Counted from the stretch's first letter, positions 1 through 5,084 are shown. The stretch: 6,073 bases of DNA from JBEBBU01 sp041158225 (GCA_041158225.1 JBEBBU010000071.1:1-6073); one strand, 5' to 3'. Numbers and translations are program-made. The notes: generated by a model from the letters alone, not told the origin.

Positions 1-464
1 AGCTGGTCTTCAACCTGCAGGAAACGTGCGGCAGTTGCAGCGGAGGTGGCGTCCTTGATGCGCGAGAAATATTTGCGCAGCAGGTCAAGGCTCTGCTGTT
101 CTATATCCAGCCAGCGCGTGGCAAGATCAGCTGAAATATCATCGGTCATGCGGTCGTAGTTATAACCATAGTCACGGATCAGCTTGACTTTCTTGTCCAT
201 CAGCAGCTTGCGTTCTGCCTGATACTGGTAGTACTGATGCCAGAACTTGTCATGTTCGTCAGGATTCAGGCGCATGGCCTGATTGATGATCACGACCTTT
301 TCTTCACGGATGTCAGCGCGCGCGGCACTGATATAGGCTTCAGTCTGCTCGTCAACATCAAGCTCGGGTGTGATGGCCGAGCATCCGGTGACCAGCATGG
401 CAACCGCAGCAGCGGTCAGGGTCTTGAAAGTACGGGTAGAAAAGGTGGAAACTGGCTTGAACAT
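1..464 (-). CDS. Putative outer-membrane or periplasmic lipoprotein, 3' end outside window
   Basis: Function is unknown. The gene reads leftward and is cut by the window edge after 154 codons. I start it at the ATG ending at 464, because an AGGG lies 9 nt upstream. An in-frame ATG ending at 473 would have that AGGG directly abutting it. The N-terminus is a signal peptide: a basic stretch, a hydrophobic core (about residues 16-26) and a lipobox LVTGC with the lipidated cysteine at residue 28. The rest is charged and predicted helical, with KFWHQYYQYQAER (about 73-85), KLIRDYGYNYDRM (about 94-106) and ARFLQVEDQL at the visible end. This pattern resembles the small helical periplasmic proteins with FWPxYxxYxxE and ARFxQIExKL motifs, sometimes loosely named Spy-like or mis-annotated as transcriptional regulators. 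Family placement is from memory of the pattern. Divergent from maf. Confidence 0.8.
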   Translation of the reverse strand, partial: MFKPVSTFSTRTFKTLTAAAVAMLVTGCSAITPELDVDEQTEAYISAARADIREEKVVIINQAMRLNPDEHDKFWHQYYQYQAERKLLMDKKVKLIRDYGYNYDRMTDDISADLATRWLDIEQQSLDLLRKYFSRIKDATSAATAARFLQVEDQ

Positions 465-477
465 CTGGAACATCCCT

Positions 478-532
478 GATTATGGTTGAGACTCTCTCAT
501 TATGCCCTGCAATTTATTGACTTGCCATCGCC
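478..532 (-). promoter_or_regulatory. Possible promoter of the lipoprotein gene
   Basis: On the minus strand a CATAAT hexamer (plus positions 499-504) matches the -10 box in 5 of 6 bases. An ATGGCA about 18 bp upstream is a weak -35. A second CATAAT lies at 478-483. The gap between the divergent lipoprotein and maf starts is only 68 bp, so a promoter must lie here or inside a gene. The assignment is weak. Confidence 0.3.
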
Positions 533-1132
533 ATGCTACCAATTATTGATCCGCATCCTGTTGTTGTGCTGGCTTCGGCATCACCGCGTAGAAGTGAACT
601 GCTCAGACAACTGGCGATAGCCCATGTGATCCATGCTGTGGATATTGATGAAACCCCGCGCAGAGAGGAAGATCCTGTCGATTATGTGCAGCGCATGGCC
701 CTGGAAAAGGCAGACGCCTGCTGGGCGGCATTATCCAGAAGTCCTGATACAGCAAGGGTGCTGGCAGCGGATACCAGCGTCATCCTTAAAGGACGGATAC
801 TGGGCAAGCCCCGTGATCGTGATGATGCCATGGCCATGCTGGCCAGTCTTGCCGGCAGCACCCATGAGGTGCTGACTGCCGTCTGTCTCAGGACATCCGC
901 AGATGAAGATGCTCGTACTGTACTCAGCCGCAGTCTGGTGACCATGGCGCCCCTGAGTCATCAGCAGATACTGGATTACTGGGAAACGGGTGAACCCTGT
1001 GACAAGGCGGGCGGGTATGCGGTGCAGGGCAGGGCCGCCATGTTCATTACCCGTATTGAAGGCAGCTATTCCGGCATCATGGGGCTCCCCCTGCATGAGA
1101 CCGCCACGCTGCTGGGCCTGCTTTCAGCCTGA
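533..1132 (+). CDS. maf: Maf-family nucleotide pyrophosphatase (YhdE type, dTTP/UTP)
   Basis: Cytoplasmic enzyme that hydrolyses non-canonical or excess nucleoside triphosphates to the monophosphate and pyrophosphate; the YhdE subgroup prefers dTTP, UTP and modified relatives. The 199-residue length is normal. Visible motifs are the phosphate-binding LASASPRR (13-20), AADTSV with the probable catalytic Asp80 (78-83), LGKPRD (90-95), and DKAGGYAVQG (157-166) followed by GSYSGIMGLPLHET. The DKAG-Y-Q-G form fits the YhdE group rather than the YceF group. The start is the only ATG after an in-frame TGA at 518-520; no good ribosome binding site precedes it, so the translation signal is weak or atypical. 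The 3' end overlaps the convergent MFS gene by 9 bp. The usual rng/mreBCD neighbours are not visible in this window. Confidence 0.95.
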   Translation: MLPIIDPHPVVVLASASPRRSELLRQLAIAHVIHAVDIDETPRREEDPVDYVQRMALEKADACWAALSRSPDTARVLAADTSVILKGRILGKPRDRDDAMAMLASLAGSTHEVLTAVCLRTSADEDARTVLSRSLVTMAPLSHQQILDYWETGEPCDKAGGYAVQGRAAMFITRIEGSYSGIMGLPLHETATLLGLLSA

Positions 1133-2347
1133 ACGGATTTGGTTTTTACTGCTGGCAACCGCCGGTTGCAGGAGGACCAGCAGCAGTGCCAGCACACAGA
1201 AGCCGGCACCTGCATGAAAGGTATAGCCGGCTCCCCAACCATCCCAGATGGCACCTGCCAGCGTACTGGCCAGCAGCATGGCAATACCACTGACCATATT
1301 GAAGCAGCCATAGGCGCTGCCACGCAGGGTAGCTGGCGCGGTATCAGCGACCAGCTTTGCCATCAGGCCCTGAGTCATGCCCATATGCAGCCCCCATAGC
1401 GTCATGCCTGAGAACAGGAACAGGCAGTCGGGTGATACGGCCAGTAGCAGGTCGGCGGCAACCAGTAGCAGCAGTCCTGTGACCAGCAGCCATCGGTGAT
1501 CCATGTGATCAGACAGGACACCCATGGGATACGCTGACAGGGCATAGATTACATTCATGAAGACCATGACCATGGGGATCCAGGCGGCAGGAATACCGGA
1601 TTCCATGGCGCGCAGTACCAGGAAAGCCTCGCTGAAACGGGCCAGGGTAAAGACCGCACCGATCATGACCACCCACCAGTAGGCCCTGTTTAACTGTCCC
1701 AGCTTTGCAAGCGTCAGCGGGTTTTCCCGAGTCCGTCTGGTCTCACCATGTCCGGCATCTGCGGGTTCGCGGATACCCAGTGCCAAGAGGCCCACCGATA
1801 GCAGGCCTGGTAGCAGCGCTATCCAGAAAATCAGGCGAAAATCGTCATGCCAAACCAGCATGAGAAGCACGGCCAGCAGGGGACCCGTAAATGCCCCCAC
1901 GGTATCCAGCGTCTGCCGCAGGCCGAAGGCAGCACCGCGTATGGCAGGTGGCGCCAGATCAGCAATCAGGGCATCGCGTGGTGCTCCGCGGATGCCCTTG
2001 CCTGTCCGGTCCAGAAATCTTGCCGCCAGAATCATGTCGGCTGATGTGGCGATGGCAAACAGTGGCTTGGTGATGGCACCGAGTCCATAGCCTGCGACGG
2101 CGATCCATTTGCGCCTGCCAAGATAGTCACTGAGCACGCCGGAAAAGATCTTCACGATCATGGCGGTGGATTCGGCCACGCCTTCTATCAGGCCGATGGT
2201 CAGGGCCTCGCTGCCCAGCACCGTTACCATGAATACGGGCAGAAGGCTGTGGATCATTTCTGATGAGATATCCATGAAAAGGCTGACAAGGCCCAGTACC
2301 CATATGCCGCCGGGCATGGCTGGCCTTGATGATGTGTTCTTTTTCAT
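1124..2347 (-). CDS. Major facilitator superfamily transporter
   Basis: Inner-membrane secondary transporter of 407 residues, the normal size for a 12-helix MFS permease. The first half shows the MFS motif A loop between helices 2 and 3, GVLSDYLGRRK (70-80). A conserved stretch FLDRTGKGIRGAPRDALIAD (111-130) is typical of a subgroup of uncharacterised MFS permeases. A basic, charged central loop (about 193-215, IREPADAGHGETRRTREN) separates the two halves. A second motif-A-like loop, MGVLSDHMDHR, lies in the second half. Substrate cannot be read from the sequence; drug, sugar or metal-complex efflux are all possible. A weak GTGAGA about 10 nt before the ATG may be the ribosome binding site. 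The gene is divergent from terC (76 bp gap) and convergent with maf, with no room for a dedicated terminator between the two stops. Confidence 0.92.
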   Translation of the reverse strand: MKKNTSSRPAMPGGIWVLGLVSLFMDISSEMIHSLLPVFMVTVLGSEALTIGLIEGVAESTAMIVKIFSGVLSDYLGRRKWIAVAGYGLGAITKPLFAIATSADMILAARFLDRTGKGIRGAPRDALIADLAPPAIRGAAFGLRQTLDTVGAFTGPLLAVLLMLVWHDDFRLIFWIALLPGLLSVGLLALGIREPADAGHGETRRTRENPLTLAKLGQLNRAYWWVVMIGAVFTLARFSEAFLVLRAMESGIPAAWIPMVMVFMNVIYALSAYPMGVLSDHMDHRWLLVTGLLLLVAADLLLAVSPDCLFLFSGMTLWGLHMGMTQGLMAKLVADTAPATLRGSAYGCFNMVSGIAMLLASTLAGAIWDGWGAGYTFHAGAGFCVLALLLVLLQPAVASSKNQIRSG

Positions 2348-2412
2348 GTTTTTATGGTCTCACGGCTTTCATTGTCCGGATAAACTGCTACATTGTGGCC
2401 AAAAATATCCGT

Positions 2413-2417
2413 AGAGG
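2413..2417 (+). promoter_or_regulatory. Ribosome binding site of terC
   Basis: AGAGG lies 6 nt before the ATG at 2424, which fixes the start. The upstream divergent region (2348-2412) must carry promoters for both terC and the MFS gene. I see only weak -35/-10 candidates there, such as TACATT at 2389-2394. Confidence 0.7.
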
Positions 2418-2423
2418 CCAGCT

Positions 2424-3152
2424 ATGACCGCATTACCCGTGGATGCTTCATTCGTCCTGATCATCAGTCAGATCATGCTGGTCAACCTTCTGCTTTCCGG
2501 TGATAACGCTGTGGTGATCGCCATGGCGGCGCGTTCACTGCCGGCCCAGCAGCAGGGCAGGGCCATACTCTGGGGGTCGATGGTGGCGGTGGTGATGCGT
2601 GTAGTCCTGACCACGCTGGCGCTTTATCTGCTTGAACTGCCTTACCTCAAGCTGCTGGGAGGCGGGCTGCTGCTCTGGATTGCTTACCGGCTGATGCTGC
2701 CGCAGGACGAAGACGCGGATGGCAGTGCAGGTCGGCTTGGCACGACTACGATGCTGGCAGCGATACGCATGATCGTGGTGGCCGATCTCATCATGAGTCT
2801 GGACAATGTCCTGGCGGTGGCGGCATTTGCCCGTGGCAATGCCCTGCTTCTCTGGCTGGGGCTTGCCATGAGTATCCCCCTGGTCATGCTGGGCAGTCGC
2901 CTGCTGCTGCGCATCATGGATCGCTACCCGTTTGCCGTGGTGCTGGGGGCTGGCCTGCTGGCCTATGTGGCGGCTGAAATGCTGCTGACCGATCCTGCGC
3001 TGGGCAGACTGGCCCTGACCGAACCCGATTCCACGCCAAGAGCAGTGATCGCCTTTCTCAGTGCTGCTGCTACTGTGGGAATCGGCTATGTGCGCTCACA
3101 GCAGGATCGCAAGATGCCTGTAAGTGAGGTGTGCGAGGAAGAAGACGGCTGA
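2424..3152 (+). CDS. TerC-family integral membrane protein (YjbE type)
   Basis: Inner-membrane protein of 242 residues with about seven hydrophobic helices. The two acidic transmembrane motifs that define TerC are present as an internal pair: LLSGDNAVVIA (23-33) and DLIMSLDNVLAVA (121-133). The Asp-Asn pairs (27-28 and 127-128) are the expected metal-coordinating positions. Some members of this family export Mn(II); others are linked to tellurite resistance or to metal loading of exported enzymes, so the substrate here is inferred only. A charged linker (QDEDADGSAGR, 94-104) separates the halves, and the C-terminus ends in an acidic EVCEEEDG. The last 52 codons, from Ala192 to the stop, are repeated almost exactly at 4826-4981. 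Immediately after the stop the sequence changes from the presumed native downstream DNA to that of a transposon remnant. Confidence 0.93.
   Translation: MTALPVDASFVLIISQIMLVNLLLSGDNAVVIAMAARSLPAQQQGRAILWGSMVAVVMRVVLTTLALYLLELPYLKLLGGGLLLWIAYRLMLPQDEDADGSAGRLGTTTMLAAIRMIVVADLIMSLDNVLAVAAFARGNALLLWLGLAMSIPLVMLGSRLLLRIMDRYPFAVVLGAGLLAYVAAEMLLTDPALGRLALTEPDSTPRAVIAFLSAAATVGIGYVRSQQDRKMPVSEVCEEEDG
2997..3152 (+). repeat. Direct repeat copy 1: 3' end of terC (functional tail)
   Basis: 156 bp, starting at the Ala192 codon and ending at the final base of the TGA. It matches 4826-4981 at 154 of 156 positions. The differences are A3044 versus G4873 and G3047 versus C4876, both third-codon positions that leave Ala207 and Val208 unchanged. 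Identity stops abruptly on both sides. This copy is joined to the intact 5' part of terC, so it is the expressed tail. Confidence 0.97.
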
Positions 3153-3175
3153 TTTTTATTCAACCGCTCTGAAAT

Positions 3176-3202
3176 GCCTATGATTATCTCGATAATCCAG
3201 GC
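3176..3202 (-). repeat. Hairpin: IS right-end palindrome, possibly also a terminator
   Basis: GATTATC (3182-3188) and GATAATC (3191-3197) form a perfect inverted repeat, extended by GCCT (3176-3179) with AGGC (3199-3202) across a small bulge. Its position after the tnpB stop, inside the apparent right end, fits the imperfect palindrome bound by IS200/IS605 TnpA and the 3' scaffold of the TnpB guide RNA. On the plus strand it is followed by GTTTCTTTCT, so it could also weakly terminate terC transcription. Confidence 0.55.
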
Positions 3203-3229
3203 GTTTCTTTCTGCTTCACAGAGAACAGC

Positions 3230-3860
3230 CTAAGCCGCAAGCGGCGCAGGACTTACACTCTCTCCACAGACTGCCACGGCAGAGCTTGCCGCGGTTTGAC
3301 TCAGTATCAACGCTGCATTAAGGTCGCGGTCGATGACTAATCCGCAATGGCACGTCAACCACTCCTTGCCGAGTGGTATATCGTGAATCTGACCGCATCC
3401 AGAATAAACCCTGGTGCTGGGTGCGAATCGTGGATGGGTATATAAAAAGGCTCCGGTCATGTCGGCCTTGTACTCGATTTGCGTCCTAAACATGCGCATA
3501 CCAGCATCTCCAACCGAACGTCCGAGCATCCCATGGCGGGACATGCCTTGGACGTTCAGATCTTCAATGCCAATGACGCTGAATTCAGTCGCTACGCGAT
3601 GACTGAGCTTGTGGATGGCATCCTGCCGGATATCAGCAATCCTTTTGTGGAGACTGGAAAGTTTGGCTTTCGCTTTCCGAAAATTGACACTGCCTCTGGT
3701 CTTTCTGGACAGCGATTGATTCAACCGGCGCAGCCTCATACTGGCGTTTCCACTCAGCCAAAGCCCAGTTATACGCATGACGGGCCACACCGCAAGACTT
3801 GCGGAAGTATTCGTCCTGAGCCTTGTTGGGCGTGAGCTTAATCTTGTGGACTCTTAACAT
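3230..3860 (-). pseudogene. tnpB: tnpB (RNA-guided nuclease of IS200/IS605), internally deleted
   Basis: The first 43 residues from the ATG ending at 3860 are a typical TnpB N-terminus: MLRVHKIKLTPNKAQDEY, then GVARHAYNWALAEWKRQYEA. Homology then jumps, around 3730-3737, into another frame that resumes at LRRLNQSLSRKTRGSVNFRK and continues through HKLSHRVA. This skips the middle of the protein, including the RuvC-I aspartate (GIDxG region). The RuvC-II glutamate (GIEDLNVQGM) and RuvC-III aspartate (DRDLNAALIL) regions remain. The zinc finger is also damaged: the first pair reads YSGCG where CSxCG is usual, and the second reads TCHCG with one residue too few. The product cannot be an active nuclease. 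A full TnpB has roughly 350-400 residues; about 210 codons remain. The gene ends at a TAG (3230-3232). Confidence 0.88.
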
Positions 3861-3862
3861 CG

Positions 3863-4109
3863 TAGAGCTTCGATGGTCTGGACAAAACCTTCTTTCTGCA
3901 TGCGCCGGATCAGTCGCTCCCGCTGCGTATGGATTCTGGCTGGCCATGGTTGACCAGCTCAGGATCATGTCACCGCTTTTCTCGCTGGGGGCAATGTCCA
4001 GGTCGCCGTTCTGTTCTGCAATACCGAGCAGGTTGGCTCTCGCCGTGACGGCGGCAATGAAGTCCTTGCGGGCCTGGGGAGCGTAGGTCTTGAGCTTGGC
4101 TTTGTTAAT
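3863..4109 (-). pseudogene. pglX: pglX (brxX) N-terminal fragment, BREX adenine methyltransferase
   Basis: PglX is the large DNA adenine methyltransferase of type I BREX phage-defence systems. The fragment begins NKAKLKTYAPQARKDFIAAV (from 4106), the usual PglX opening, and continues TARANLLGIAEQNGD to SGDMIL. A frameshift at about 3958-3960 (one extra base or two missing) moves the homology to the next frame, which reads AGQPWPARIHTQRERL, then IRRMQKEGFVQTIEAL, again typical of PglX. It stops at that Leu codon, two bases before the tnpB start codon. The expected ATG is an ATT (4107-4109), preceded by an in-frame TAA. About 80 codons remain of a protein normally above 1100 residues, so the methyltransferase domain is entirely lost. 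The recognition is from family memory but covers several conserved blocks in order. Confidence 0.82.
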
Positions 4110-4119
4110 GGGTTAATGG

Positions 4120-4173
4120 TCATTCATGGCCAATCAGACGGCCCTGCAATTCCTGATAGGCAGGAAACTGAGA
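4120..4173 (-). pseudogene. C-terminal tail of an unidentified gene upstream of pglX
   Basis: In the frame ending at the TGA 4120-4122 the minus strand reads SQFPAYQELQGRLIGHE followed by stop. It overlaps, in a different frame, the out-of-frame end of the vapC remnant. It looks like a genuine protein C-terminus because it stops just before the pglX start, at normal operon spacing. I do not recognise the family. It is not the BrxC end, which is seen separately at 4458-4640. It may be the end of a gene between vapC and pglX, or the true vapC C-terminus after an internal deletion. Confidence 0.4.
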
Positions 4174-4195
4174 CGTGGGTGTCGAGGACGATCAT
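4124..4195 (-). pseudogene. vapC-like PIN toxin, only the first codons remain
   Basis: The ATG at 4193-4195 overlaps the antitoxin stop as ATGA, the classic translational coupling of vapBC pairs. It encodes MIVLDTHV, the usual PIN-domain opening with the first catalytic aspartate at position 5. After about eight residues the similarity ends, and the frame closes at a TGA (4124-4126) after 23 residues, against about 130 for a complete toxin. The deletion joint lies near 4168-4175. No active ribonuclease can be made. Confidence 0.65.
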
Positions 4196-4416
4196 TCCGA
4201 CTGGCCCCAATCAGTTGCCGGAAGGGTGCTCATGACATCACCCAGATCTCGGGCCTTACCGGCCAGCTGAGGTGGAGGGGTTCGGCGAGGTTTCCCAGAA
4301 GATGTTGCTTCCGCTGCTAGCGGCCACAGGGTGACTTCGATCCGGTGATGCTGAAAGTCGGGAGGAACCGGGATGAACGCTGGCGCATCTTCGTATATCA
4401 GGCGTACAGGCTGCAT
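4192..4416 (-). CDS. VapB-like antitoxin, orphaned
   Basis: A complete 74-residue gene. AGAGGA (plus 4424-4429) lies 7 nt before the ATG ending at 4416, which favours this start over the in-frame ATG ending at 4452. The N-terminal part MQPVRLIYEDAPAFIPVPPD followed by HHRIEVTLWPL resembles the short beta-rich DNA-binding segment of antitoxins paired with PIN toxins. The C-terminal part LAGKARDLGDVMSTLPATDW resembles their toxin-binding segment. Its stop overlaps a vapC start, supporting the assignment. It lies 41 bp after the brxC stop and would have been part of the BREX transcript or nested in it. The partner toxin is truncated, so the antitoxin has no cognate target here; it could still bind DNA or counter a homologous toxin elsewhere. 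The precise antitoxin subfamily is uncertain. Confidence 0.65.
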   Translation of the reverse strand: MQPVRLIYEDAPAFIPVPPDFQHHRIEVTLWPLAAEATSSGKPRRTPPPQLAGKARDLGDVMSTLPATDWGQSE

Positions 4417-4423
4417 GTCGATG

Positions 4424-4429
4424 TCCTCT
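4424..4429 (-). promoter_or_regulatory. Ribosome binding site of the vapB-like gene
   Basis: AGAGGA on the minus strand, 7 nt before the ATG. It decides the start at 4416 and shows that the translation signal of this small gene survived the surrounding decay. Confidence 0.65.
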
Positions 4430-4457
4430 TGTCTGAAATGGATGGTGTTCATGGACT

Positions 4458-4640
4458 TTACTGGATCCGTGCGCGCTTGCCGGATTGGATGGTAGCGAGT
4501 AACTCAGCCTTCAGCTTGGACACAAAGGCTTCGACATCGGCTTCAGTTTCGAGATAAATGCTCGGTGAGAGACCGGCGGCACGTATGACTCTGGATGGCC
4601 TTGGCTGCACCGGCGCAACTGGCGGCTTGTCCTTGCGAAC
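4458..4640 (-). pseudogene. brxC: brxC (pglY) C-terminal fragment, BREX ATPase
   Basis: BrxC is the large P-loop ATPase of BREX phage-defence systems, encoded just upstream of pglX. The minus strand, in the frame ending at TAA 4458-4460, reads a Pro-rich linker KPPVAPVQPRPSRVIRAA, then IYLETEADVEAFVSKLKAEL, then LATIQSGKRARIQ and stop. The YLETEADVEAF and K-E-L helix plus the GKRxRI end match the usual BrxC C-terminus. An in-frame TGA (4641-4643) marks the upstream limit, so 60 codons remain of roughly 1200, and neither Walker motif is present. The assignment is from family memory and is strengthened by the pglX fragment downstream in the expected order and strand. Confidence 0.78.
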
Positions 4641-4643
4641 TCA

Positions 4644-4825
4644 AGAACGGCTTGCTCCGTGCATCGTCAGCAGGGCTATGATGTTGAAGCGTAATGGGAT
4701 TGGGTATTGTTTGTCAAGATTGTAAACGCGCGTAGACAGGGCGTTATCAGTATGCGCTGAAAACTGGCGCCCTTCCGTTTGATATGGAAACATGGTTACG
4801 TAGGCACGGATGGCGGTGGGAATGG
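4644..4825. other. Non-coding end of the island remnant
   Basis: I recognise no gene in these 182 bp. An open frame on the minus strand crosses the region but shows no family pattern and enters the antisense of the terC tail. The only supportable element is the promoter-like sequence at 4688-4717. In the ancestral island this stretch would be the 5' border, upstream of the BREX operon. Confidence 0.5.
4688..4717 (-). promoter_or_regulatory. Promoter-like sequence facing the brxC/vapB remnants
   Basis: On the minus strand a perfect -35 box TTGACA (plus 4712-4717) is followed after 18 bp by TACGCT (plus 4688-4693), which matches the -10 box in 3 of 6 bases. It points into the brxC, vapB and pglX remnants. 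It could drive the orphan antitoxin about 270 bp downstream. Confidence 0.4.
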
Positions 4826-4981
4826 GCGCTGGGCAGACTGGCCCTGACCGAACCCGATTCCACGCCAAGAGCGGTCATCGCCTTTCTCAGTGCTGCTGCT
4901 ACTGTGGGAATCGGCTATGTGCGCTCACAGCAGGATCGCAAGATGCCTGTAAGTGAGGTGTGCGAGGAAGAAGACGGCTGA
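4826..4981 (+). pseudogene. Direct repeat copy 2: detached terC 3' end
   Basis: The last 52 codons of terC including the stop, matching 2997-3152 at 154 of 156 bases with two synonymous differences. There is no terC sequence before it, and the codons upstream belong to the island border. An ATG at 4784 opens a chimeric 65-residue frame into it, but without a ribosome binding site. The copy is followed by the intergenic region of the DUF4347 gene, so it is probably the original chromosomal tail, displaced when the island entered. It encodes only the last transmembrane helix and acidic tail of TerC and lacks both metal motifs. Confidence 0.92.
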
Positions 4982-5051
4982 CGGAAGCGCGCTTTATCTG
5001 TCTGATTCGAACCTTATATTTTATTGTTACAGTTAGCCTGTAGACGAACAC

Positions 5052-5076
5052 TACCACACTAGAAATGTGGTATAAG
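5052..5076 (+). promoter_or_regulatory. Palindrome overlapping a candidate -10 box
   Basis: TACCACA (5052-5058) and TGTGGTA (5066-5072) form a perfect 7-bp inverted repeat with a 7-nt spacer. A TATAAG (5071-5076) overlaps its right arm and could be the -10 box of the DUF4347 gene, about 66 bp before its start. No good -35 box is seen, so an activator or repressor site is plausible. The regulator is unknown. Confidence 0.4.
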
Positions 5077-5084
5077 TTGCGATT

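Larger units (their letters stand above)
3159..3860 (-). mobile_element. IS200/IS605-type (tnpB-bearing) insertion sequence remnant
   Basis: The remnant consists of a deleted tnpB plus about 70 bp of downstream sequence with a subterminal hairpin (3176-3202). It appears to end at a GGTTGAA-type terminus (TTCAACC on plus, 3159-3165). No tnpA transposase is visible. The left end seems lost, because pglX sequence abuts the tnpB start codon. The outer right-end boundary is estimated from the hairpin position and from memory of such ends, and could be off by several bases. Confidence 0.6.
3153..4825. mobile_element. Decayed defence-island remnant between terC-tail repeats
   Basis: These 1673 bp lie between two direct copies of the terC tail and hold only fragments, all on the minus strand. 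In transcription order these are a brxC C-terminus, an intact vapB-like antitoxin, a vapC start, an unidentified tail, a pglX N-terminus and a deleted tnpB. The repeats look like the attachment-site duplication seen when an island integrates in the 3' end of a gene and restores that end. No integrase, recombinase or other mobility gene except the broken tnpB remains, so the integration mechanism is inferred. Serial deletion after arrival would explain fragments that keep the ancestral gene order. Confidence 0.7.

Noticed and set aside
237..479. 80-codon plus-strand frame over the lipoprotein gene
   Set aside because: The minus strand carries a signal peptide with lipobox and a coherent protein; the plus frame is a shadow.
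517..546. TTGACT with a possible AATTAT as a maf promoter
   Set aside because: The -10 would fall inside the maf coding region, and transcription would begin after the only plausible start codon.
3171..3212. Simple intrinsic terminator for terC as the main explanation of the hairpin
   Set aside because: The stem is interrupted and AT-rich, the T-run is broken by C residues, and the position fits an insertion-sequence right end better. A secondary terminator role is left open.
3479..3835. 118-codon plus-strand frame over tnpB
   Set aside because: It is antisense to clear TnpB homology and shows no independent family signal.
4126..4320. 64-codon plus-strand frame over the antitoxin
   Set aside because: It is antisense to the vapB-like gene, which has a proper ribosome binding site and coupled stop/start.
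3153..4825. CRISPR array or tRNA attachment site
   Set aside because: No regularly spaced repeats and no tRNA-like sequence are visible; the flanking repeat is protein-coding terC sequence.
4641..4868. 75-codon open frame on the minus strand
   Set aside because: Its N-terminal part is antisense to the repeated terC tail, no ribosome binding site precedes it, and I recognise no family pattern. Its TGA is in frame with the brxC fragment, but no BrxC-like residues are visible upstream of it.
4784..4981. 65-codon plus-strand frame ending in the terC tail
   Set aside because: Only the last 51 residues are TerC. The preceding 14 are unrelated border sequence, without a ribosome binding site. It is treated as a displaced gene end, not a gene.
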